Below are positions 55,698-64,000 of a DNA stretch of 64,000 bases, piece after piece; within the stretch, counting starts at the first letter, position 1; each line of letters begins with the position of its first letter. This stretch comes from Uloborus plumipes (Eukaryota; Arthropoda; Arachnida; Araneae; Uloboridae), in the NCBI GenBank assembly GCA_038373865.1, contig JAXGGA010005227.1, positions 1 to 64,000 of the forward strand, written 5' to 3'. The notes under the pieces were generated by a model. That model was not told the DNA's origin, did no database searches, and saw nothing but the letters and a program-made list of their open reading frames with translations. The position numbers and the translations under genes are program-made.

Positions 55698-58376
55698 TGT
55701 GTGACATATCTACAAAATTATATGTTTCTATTGCCCCAACTTCTTGTCCAACTCATCCCAAATTTTAAAATCAAAAATGGAAATTTTTTAAAAAAATTCC
55801 CAATTTCTATTTGAGCTGAAACAATCGAGCCATTTTCTTTATTTAGCCTGAGGTATTCAATTATGTTTTTGTTTTTGCAATCATGAACCCAAATTTTTCC
55901 CGCTCTGGGTAAGAATAGTGGTCAGATGGGGACACCACTCGCTGAGAAAGAAACTGATGGGAAAAAAAATTGTTTGGTTTTTTTTTTTAATTTTTATTGT
56001 CAGAATGATCAGAAAAAAATTTAAGGACTTGCCGCTCAAAATATTGAGTGAGTTTACGAAAGTGCTTTTCATAGTATTTCCGAATTTGTATCGATCTCGA
56101 AACATAGCTAGTTAACACATTTTTTATTAATATATTTTTTACTTTATTTCTTTATTCAATTATTTATTGAACTATGTATTTTTAATTTATTTATTTGTTT
56201 ATTTCTGTTTATTTATTTATTATTCTCCTCCTGTAAAAAGGTGGCCAACTAGCCTAGACCTACCCTAGTTAAGAACATTTTAAAGAAACATTAAATAAGC
56301 ATTTCAGGACTTTCTTTTTTTCTCTCTCTTATCAATTGAACACTATAGCATTAGAAACGTATTTTTTATAGTTCTTTCCTTCAAATTTCAAACGATTTCT
56401 GTGCGATCTTCTACGATTTTGTGCTGTATTAGCATAAACTTTCTCTCTCACTCTTTTTTTTTATTTCTTTCTGAAAGAAGTAAAACGCTTTATTTCTTGT
56501 CAAACAAAAATTTTAATCCAATAAAACTAAGTACCTAAATCTTTTCAAAAAGAATAAAATAAAAGTATCTTTGCCTTTCTTCTATCCACGACAACGGAAC
56601 TTAGGAAAGAAAATGCCTTGCACGCGAAAAATAAAACGCAGACTTCACTCAATGAATGAAGTTTGATTTTTCTCAACGGATTTGTTCTATAGGGAGAGCA
56701 TATATTCATGGTGCTCAGTTGTAAATAAATGATATCGGATAACTGGTCAGTTCGGTTAAATGGAAATCGAATTATCGACGTTCTTCTTTATTTGATCTTT
56801 CAAGTAGATTGTTTTCTAACTCTTGGTTAAACCTAGTTCTACAACATTCTTGTAAAATGTAGGTACGTGGTCGGGAACGCTTTCGAGTTTGCGTGCACAG
56901 CCGTTAAAATGACAAAAAGAGTTTGAAGATGGTATGTTTGGACAATTGGGCAGTTTGCTTATTTGGAATTCGAATAATCTGTGTTCTGCAAAAAAAATTT
57001 CTTTTTTTTCTTTTTTTTTTTTTTTTTTCAAATTTCAACTTTTCTGATTGAAGAGCTTGTAAGAAGGAGGCAGCTCCAAATTTTAATTTTCAAAAAGTCT
57101 GCTTTAAAGCTTAAGACACCAAATGATATTCTAAATTTTCTAACATTTCATGACTTCTTTTGTATAATTGCATTGAGAAGCTTATACAAGAAGAGTTATT
57201 AAAATATAAACAGTAAAAAGTGGATCAGTATTTGAAACACTGATGCAAACCTTTTGAGAACATTGAAGTTGGAACTACCTCTTTTTTGAAGAGTCCTTCA
57301 AGTCTTTTTTCAATCAAATTCTGCAGTACGCATGTGAAATGTAGGTACATTCAAGGAATATTTTCGATTTTGTGTACTCAGTTGTAAAAACTATCGAAGA
57401 GAGAGATGCTATGTTTGGATAGTTTGACAGACCAGTTAGCTTGAAGTCGAATGATCGGCGGTCTAATTGTGTAACTATTTTTCGAAATGAACTTTAATTA
57501 ATTCTTTGTTAACGCTTAAAGAAAAAGAGTGTAAATAATCTGCCACATATAGGTAAATTATCTAGTCTACTACAAACTGCAATTTTCTTTTAAAAAAAAA
57601 TAAGTTAGATTAAACCATAGAGTTTCTTCTTTCAATACTAACCAAGAAACAGTACGATAGTGTAATGATGAAAAAATTTTTAAATAGATAGTTATAGAAA
57701 GAGTATCGAGACATATTTTTGACGGAAAAAATATTTGCCCTCGTCCACCCGTTATCGAGATATTTGAGGTTTTAAAATCTTACGAAATTTTAAAAAAAGG
57801 TCAAATTTAAATACTTGACGAGAAATTGATCACGTTATTTCACCGTCTGCTTGTGCAGGACATCAATTTACAAATCATGTGAAAGATGTCTACCACTACT
57901 CGCCGAAACTCGCGCTGAAACTTGACGACTATTCTTAAAAATTTCGGCAGACTTTAAATCATCATTTTTCGATAACGGGGTCACGAGGGCGAATAGTTTA
58001 TGTCCAGAAACAAGTTTTACAATGCTCTTTCGATAGCCACTTAGTTATTTTTTTTCATTATAGCACTGTCGTATGGTTCCCTGGTTACTGACAGGAGTAG
58101 TTTTTCAGTATTAATCAATATTTTTGCATTCAATTTAGATTAAACAATTTACAATATGTGGGTTTTTTTCCAGCGGTCAGTTAAAAAATTACTCCAGAGA
58201 GCCCTTCCACAAAGACGCCGCCATTTTGACCTGCACGTGATGCTCATGTATAATTCATCAAAAAGTAATGATTTTAAAGGAAAATGAACGAAAATTTGTT
58301 GGTTAGAAAATTAGAAACCAGTGTATGATTTCAAAGGGGAAAAAACTTTGTTCATTCCCTTTTAAAATTATTACTT
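55698..58376. other. AT-rich intergenic with a weak repeated block
   Basis: GAAATCGAATTATCGACGTTC near 56762, GAATTCGAATAATCTGTGTTC near 56967 and GAAGTCGAATGATCGGCGGTC near 57441 mark diverged copies that also share ATGTAGGTAC and TATGTTTGGA blocks. T runs lie at about 57003-57030. No gene recognised. Confidence 0.4.
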
Positions 58377-58380
58377 TTAA

Positions 58381-58686
58381 CCCTTTATGACCCAAATTAA
58401 TTTAACAATGAATTTGTATGTTTTTTTTTTTTTTTTTTTTTTTGAGTTGCAAATACATTAAAAAACATTTTTACCGAGCATAAAAATTTTGAAAATTTTG
58501 GAGGTCTAAGGCCTCGTACGCTTTTAAGACCCCGAGAAAACTGTCTCCGATCGCAGGTACCATCTGTTGGCCTCTCAGAGAAGTACAAGGAGTGGTACTC
58601 AAAAGCTTCAGCATGATTCCAGCCATTTAGGGTTCATAATGCTAAATTAATATAAGCGGAACTTGAGTCCCGTCGGGCATAAAGGG
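58381..58686. mobile_element. piggyBac-like MITE, CCCTTTAT family, copy 2
   Basis: TTAA (58377-58380) and TTAG (58687-58690) flank the ends CCCTTTATGACCC and CCCGTCGGGCATAAAGGG. It is inverted relative to 15828-16130 and contains a T run at about 58419-58443. Confidence 0.75.
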
Positions 58687-58770
58687 TTAGTGAAATATAG
58701 GAGCGTCAAGCGCGGGACAAAATGGTGGCGTTTTCGTGGAATGACCCTATGCTACCAAACTGCTTCTCTT

Positions 58771-59061
58771 GGGCCGTGGTAGGCCATGGTAGCCCGATCG
58801 GTAAGGCGTCGGGCTCGTGACTGGAGGGACCCGGGTTCGATCCCAGCCGATCAAAAATCCACCGTCTTGATTAATGGTGGCTGGGAGGCGTTAAAAATGT
58901 CGTGGTCACAAAGTCCTCCAAGTGAAACGATACCTCTGGGGGTGCTGGGCCAAGGGTTTGCTCGACCCTTGGTTCTGGTTCAAAATTAACAGAGCGCTCT
59001 TCAGGGCCCTATCCCGGTTAAACCACGAATTGTGGTAGGTGCGGGGACCGTGAAGTGTGTG
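58771..59061 (+). mobile_element. tRNA-derived SINE, full length
   Basis: The tRNA head has TAGCCCGATCGGTAAGGCGT (A-box region) and GGGTTCGATCCC (B box). AAACTGCTTCTCTT flanks it at 58757-58770 and 59062-59075, a 14-bp target duplication. It is close to the copy at 965-1252. Confidence 0.9.
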
Positions 59062-59075
59062 AAACTGCTTCTCTT

Positions 59076-59818
59076 TCTCTCTCGATAGAAAAAAAAATGC
59101 AAAATACTTCACTAAAATTACGTAATCTGTTCTGGAGTCGAAAATCCATTGGCCGCTAGCCGTGAGGGCATGGATGGGTGCCCTTCTCTGCACAGGTTGG
59201 GGAAGCATCGGGGCGGAAGGTATTCGGCTGGGAGGCGAGAAATTTGGTGGAGACTCATTAGTGGAGGCAGCGCCCCCCGAGCACATCTGGTCAATTGCGC
59301 AGTGTACGCGAATCGTTTTTACCTCTCTGCTCGTCTGTGACGAACCGGGCCCGACGGGTTGAAAGAATGGAAGCGCGTTGAACATATGATTGAGGGGACG
59401 GGGGGGGGGCAGAAATTTTTGATGAAAAAATGTCACGGTAATTTTGCTAGTAAAGGGCGAAATTGGCGGTCGTCAGCAGGACCCGTCTAGGACTTTTGAG
59501 GACACTTTGCAAGAATTTTATTTAGAGCCCCTATGTCAGCGGTAGGCAACCAGTCGATCTCGAGCCCATTTTAAGTCGATCGCGGCAATATTTTGAAGCT
59601 TACTTTTGCTCTTTGTTTAATTAATTAACATTTATTTCTGGAACAAAAAGTTGCTATATAATATTGCAGATGAACTAAGCGGTGCTCCCAGAACTGGTGT
59701 CACCCGGGACGGTTATTTGGAGGTGTCACTCCCTCCTTACACGCACACACACAAAATTTAATGTTTTATGTAAATAAATTAACAATTTAAGAATGAAGGC
59801 TTTCACGGCCGGAGTAAA
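59076..59818. other. Intergenic; hAT-like terminus near 59537
   Basis: 59150-59400 is relatively GC-rich with overlapping frames on both strands but no recognisable domain. CAGCGGTAGGCAACCAGTCG at 59537-59556 followed by ATCTCGAGC resembles a hAT terminus. A G run lies at about 59399-59409. Confidence 0.4.
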
Positions 59819-60042
59819 TACTAGTTACGGATTCCGGGCTGTTGTGCCGTGGTCTGGATGACTTTAATCCATACGTTTCAATCGCAACTGCGGCGATCAT
59901 CTTCAGTGGGTGTCGTTGTTTGGCATCAGTCGCCAAATAAATCAACGACACCCACTGAAGATGATCGCCGCAGTTGCGATTGAAACGTATGGATTAAAGT
60001 CATCCAGACCACGGCACAACAGCCCGGAATCCGTAACTAGTA
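59819..60042. repeat. Perfect 100-bp inverted repeat, resembling a Penelope-like terminus in head-to-head copies
   Basis: 59819-59918 and 59943-60042 are exact reverse complements with a 24-nt spacer. The right arm contains CTGAAGATGATCGC-CGCAGTT-GCGATTGAAAC: a CTGANGA box, a stem-loop and GAAA, the order seen in the hammerhead ribozyme core of Penelope-like elements. The fit is imperfect (one extra base at the stem base). GGCTTTCACGGCCGGAGTAA adjoins on the left outside the palindrome. Retroelement assignment is an inference. Confidence 0.6.
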
Positions 60043-60756
60043 AATTAACAATTAGCTGAAACGAGTCTTTTTTTTTTGTGAGTGTGTGACGAATGTTTAA
60101 ATCAAGAGATAAGTATAAATTAAGAGAAGATTTAATGTAAAAGTTGCCCTGAAGAATACGCATACCGATTCCGACTCCCAATATTGTTCTCTATTTTCGT
60201 TGAAATTTGATGGATTAAATGTAATTTTAAATATATTGGGAAAAAAAAGCATATTTTTTACAAACTCTTAAATCCACTTTGGGTGTCACCATCTGAGAGG
60301 TGGGAGATTGACCCCCCACCCCCACCCCCATCTACTTACGTAGTGACGCTACTTGGAGAACTACTTGAAGTTGTTATAGTCGCTAGAAACAAGCTATTCT
60401 TCAAATGACTTTTCTTATTTGATAATTATTTAAAAAATTATTCGATTAATTAATTATCTTTCTTCTTTTCTTCTTCCTTTTCTATTTTGTCATATAATAT
60501 TATACTTCTTGTTTCATTTTTTAATATCGTTACCAAGTGTTCGTATATACACAATAACTAAAAGTACGCGTGTAACTTTTGCAAGGGTAGCACCAATTTT
60601 AAAACTAATTAAAATTTCAGAAGCTCTGAAGCTTTGTTTTCTATTTGCAGAAGCTGTTTCTCTCTGTTCTCACAAAAATGCGTGAGTACATAGTAATCAC
60701 ATTTATGTGTAATCTCTGGTCACATAAAGGAAGCTTTTTTTTGGTAAAGACCCATA
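60043..60756. other. AT-rich intergenic
   Basis: A C-rich stretch lies at about 60312-60331. No gene recognised. Confidence 0.45.
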
Positions 60757-61644
60757 CACTGTAAAAAAAAAAAATAAATGTTGTTTTTACAGTATTATAA
60801 AGCTCATTTTATAGTAATTTTGCTGTAATAAACTGTAACATTACTAGTTTTACAGTTCATAACTGTGCATTTTACAGTTTTAAACTGCAACCTCTGCTGC
60901 CAGTATTATACTGTTGTTTTTACAGTATAATACAGCTAATTTTATGATAATAATCTGTAAAATCGCTAGTTTTACAGTAAGAAATTGTAAAATACAGTGA
61001 ACTCTCACTTATACGCCGACGTAAAGGACCAACAGAAAAAGGCTCATAAGTGAGAGAGACCTATAAGTGAACAAACCTATTTCAAGGACTCAAACGCAAC
61101 ACAGTTTCTAATGAGAGAATGAATACGAATGTTTCTATAGAAAAGGGACATATTACTACGGTTTGGCAATTACTGGAACGTAACTACAATGATAAAGAGA
61201 AAACAGAAATTATAGCATACCTAATTACAAACTGTTCCCTTTAAAACGATGCATAATAGATAGTCCCTCTCCCAATTCTAGTTCATGCAAAAAAAATGCC
61301 TTCCGTGAGCAATAAAGGCGAAAGATTAAAGAGGAAAGTGAAGAAAAATGCTTATTTTTAAAGAAAATAAATTAATTCTTTTACATTTTAGGAAAAATTC
61401 GGCGCATAAGTGAAATATTTATGCTTAGAGCGACGCATAAACGAATAATACTATCATTATTTGCTATGGAATGTGCTGGGACCATTTAAAATCATCGTAT
61501 AAGTGAAAAAGGCGCATAAATGAGGCGGCGTGTAAGTGAGAGTTCACTAGCAAGTTTTACAGTTTCTTACTTTGCTTTTAGTTATAAACTGGAACCTTTG
61601 CTGCCAGTATTACACTTTCAAAACAGGTTTATTTTTTGCAGTGT
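60757..61644. mobile_element. TIR element with ACTGTAAAA repeats, hosting a pogo-like MITE
   Basis: CACTGTAAAAAAAAAAAA at the left and TTTTTTGCAGTG at the right are inverted, with TA outside both. TTTTACAGT and ACTGTAAAA recur about ten times inside. The MITE at 60995-61548 is nested. A related copy is at 52951-54503. Confidence 0.75.
60995..61548. mobile_element. pogo/Tigger-like MITE, copy 3
   Basis: It starts CAGTGAACTCTCACTTATAC after TA; the right terminus ends AGTGAGAGTTCACT and lacks the final G and TA, reading AGCAAG instead. Orientation as copy 1. Confidence 0.85.
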
Positions 61645-63310
61645 ATAGGGTTAATTAGAGAATCTCTCCCATCCCACCCCTTTTTTTTTCAAATAACTAT
61701 TTAAATTTAAATAGAATGTTTAGCTAAAAACGTTATTTGGCAGTAGGAGGGAGCTCTTAAGACAACTTTGCTTATAGATACAGAGGCGAAAAACGAGACG
61801 TATTGATTTGTAATTTTTAGCCTGGAGGACTTCGTGACCACGAGTGTTTCAACGAGCAGCAGAATATTAAAACGTTCGTGCTGTAGTTATGCTTGAGATG
61901 AGATGCATTGTATAAAATGAAAGATTAAGTCAGAAATTAATACAATATGCCACCGAATCTCTTTAAAAGAAACTATTCATTGGGGCTATACTAAACTAAT
62001 TATATCTCATATAACAACATCTACTGTTTTTCCACCAAATAAATAAATAAAAAGTACCCTAGCAAACGGAAATACTTTTTCCTTCTCAAAGTGCATCTTA
62101 AAATCACAAACACAAAAAAAAGTCCTGGCTGCAAATGAAGAGCTATGGCAAGACACATGAGGACTTCCTCCTGTAAAAAGAAATCGAGAGTAAAATTCTA
62201 TTCTTTAGCCTGCTTAAAAAAAGAAGAAAACTGAATAAAGATATTAAAGAAGGCATTTTTTGCATACTAGACGCATACTGTGTTACTTGAACTAAGTTTT
62301 AAATGTTCAAAAGATATCTTTGACATAGTTTGCAACTTTAGATAGTTAAGAAAATATTGATAGGATACCAAAAAATCACTGTTGGTATACAGGAAAATTA
62401 GCTCGTTTAGTTCTACCTAGAACTTCTTGTTCTAATAACTAGCTTTTGGCAGAAGTCAAAAAAAAGTAACTTTTCTTTTCATTTGGCAGAAAAAATGCAG
62501 AGCTGCCAGCGGGATGTTTCGTAAAAGACAAAGTTGGGCTCATGAAATCTTCAAGGTCTTGGCAAGAAAATAAAAAATCCCGTGACTAATAAATAACACC
62601 TTAAACTTATTCATTTTTTGTAATTGCTATTATTGTTTTTAATTGATTATCAATCTTTAAAATGAAATAGTCAAAAAGACAGTTAAAGAAAATAGTTTAA
62701 TTGAGCGTATGGTAATGGTTTCTTTGGAACAATTTCTTCAGTACGGTGAAAAAATCGTTTTTTGTAAGTAAAAAAAGGAAACTGGGGAAAGTAAAAGAAA
62801 AAATTTTGTTAAAGTCTCTAGGCAGCTACTCAAATAGTACAAGACAGCCAGAAAGATTTCCGACAAAAAGAAAGAAATTACATCCAGAACAACAGCACAA
62901 AAGATATTTTATTTCTTTTTCTCAGTTCCTCCCAAGGTAATCTTTTTACACAATCAATCACAGCATGTGCATGAAAGAGAAGAAAGAGAGAAAATTCTTA
63001 GCTATTTAACCAAAAAATCACATTTTAATAAAAAATATTATATTTTACTGTCAAACTATGTAATACATGCATATTTTTTTTATTAATAAAGTCATTGAGT
63101 CAAGAATTTCAAACAAAATCTCAAGAACCCAAAATCTGTATTAAAAATAGATCTAAGAAGGATGGAGATGGAAAGAGAGAGGCTCAAGCTCTTGCAGCTC
63201 TAGCGTAATGCTCTGTTTCTAAGATTGGAGAAGCATGAAGTGTAGTTATTTTCTGAAGTTAAAGACATGGGACAAAATGAAAAAATAATGGTCAATTTGT
63301 TATATGTAAA
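61645..63310. other. AT-rich intergenic
   Basis: No gene recognised; the 64-codon frame at 62746-62940 is lysine-rich and unconvincing. Confidence 0.45.
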
Positions 63311-63860
63311 ATTAACAATGAACTGTAACTCCTTTAAGCACGAAATCAAGAATGAATGGTAAGTCATATGAATAGTAAGTTACATTATGGAGACAAAAAT
63401 AAGAATAAATGGAAAATCTTTTTGTCACAAAATTAAGAATGAATGTTAAATTTGTTATACGTAAAATTAAGAATGAATTTTAACTTCTTTAAACACAAAA
63501 TCAAGAATAAATGGTAAGTTAGAATGAATGGAAAACTACATTATGGTGACATTATTAAAAATAAACGAAAAATCTTTTAGACAAAAAATTAAGAATGAAT
63601 GGTAAATTTGTAATATGTAAAATTAAGAATGAATTGTAACTCCTTTAAACACGAAATCAAGAATAAATGGTAACTCATATGAATGGTAAGTTAAAATGAA
63701 TGGTAAGTTGCATTTTGGTGACAAAATTAAGAATAAATGGAAAATCTTTTAGGCACGAAATTAAGAATGAATGGTAAGTCTTTTAGACACAATGGTCCGA
63801 AATTGAAAATGAGTGGTAAGTCTTTTAGACCCAAAATTAAGAATGAATGATAAAAATGTC
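63311..63860 (+). repeat. Satellite-like array: ~155-bp higher-order unit of GAATGAATGGTAA subrepeats
   Basis: ATTAAGAATGAATTGTAACT-type starts occur at 63311, 63466 and 63622 (periods 155 and 156 bp), with a partial fourth unit. Each unit contains GAATAAATGGTAA, TGGTGACA and GGAAAATCTTTTAG blocks. Inside a unit GAATGAATGG recurs at short spacing. AT-rich, non-coding. Confidence 0.8.
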
Positions 63861-64000
63861 TGATGGAGCGCTACATATAAATCTAAAAGCCACTCTTTTA
63901 GGCACTCCATATTGATCGCATTAAAAATGCTGTGCCGAAGAAGGTTGTTTAAAATTCGCCTTTAGCTGACACAATAACTGTTTCCTTAAAGAGAAAGAAA

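Noticed and set aside
58906..59436. 176-codon minus-strand frame
   Set aside because: It overlaps the SINE body and a G run; the first part is a SINE translation and the rest has no domain.

Overview
This is a eukaryotic, AT-rich, gene-poor window, almost certainly from an arthropod nuclear genome and most likely a chelicerate such as a spider. That placement is inferred from one secreted GH31 glycosidase of the MYORG-like type, abundant Helitrons, pogo/Tigger-, mariner- and piggyBac-like MITEs, and a tRNA-derived SINE. No sequence search was possible. Only one convincing protein-coding gene is visible: the GH31 gene at 11090-13087 on the + strand. Its long exon sits directly behind a good splice acceptor and is followed by a polyA signal. 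Almost every other long ORF has no recognisable coding content.

Layout. 1-5 kb: two Helitron-family copies facing each other, with a SINE and an inverted Helitron between them; the inner Helitron is split by a 1.8 kb element with perfect 41-bp terminal inverted repeats. 6-8 kb: a nested foldback element. 8.4-9.8 kb: Helitron fragments, one with a broken helicase C-terminus. 10.7-13.1 kb: a tRNA-like relic, a Helitron remnant and the GH31 gene. 14.6-18.1 kb: two related elements, a TTAA MITE and a pogo-like MITE. 18.7-19.2 kb: a candidate promoter or first exon with CTCF-like and X-box-like sites, followed by a degenerate tandem array to 20.45 kb. 23.2-30.1 kb: several terminal-inverted-repeat elements, two carrying repeated internal motifs. 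32.5-39.9 kb: a SINE, two head-to-tail Helitrons, a third Helitron and several MITEs. 42-47 kb: scattered MITEs, a GC-rich promoter-like block near 46.3 kb and an inverted Helitron fragment. 51-55.7 kb: a tandem duplication and Helitrons inserted in older DNA transposons. 58.4-61.6 kb: a TTAA MITE, a SINE, a perfect 100-bp inverted repeat that resembles a Penelope terminus, and a nested pogo MITE. 63.3-63.9 kb: a satellite-like array with a unit of about 155 bp.

The genes do not form a pathway or operon. The informative biology lies in the transposon nesting, with target-site duplications and empty-site paralogues inside the window, and in regulatory-looking motifs (CTCF-like, RFX X-box-like), several of which lie inside mobile elements. 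I found no convincing new multi-gene system. The best candidates for something under-described are the TTAA MITE families with a hairpin next to the terminus, two elements with repeated internal motifs, and the transposon-borne CTCF-like sites.
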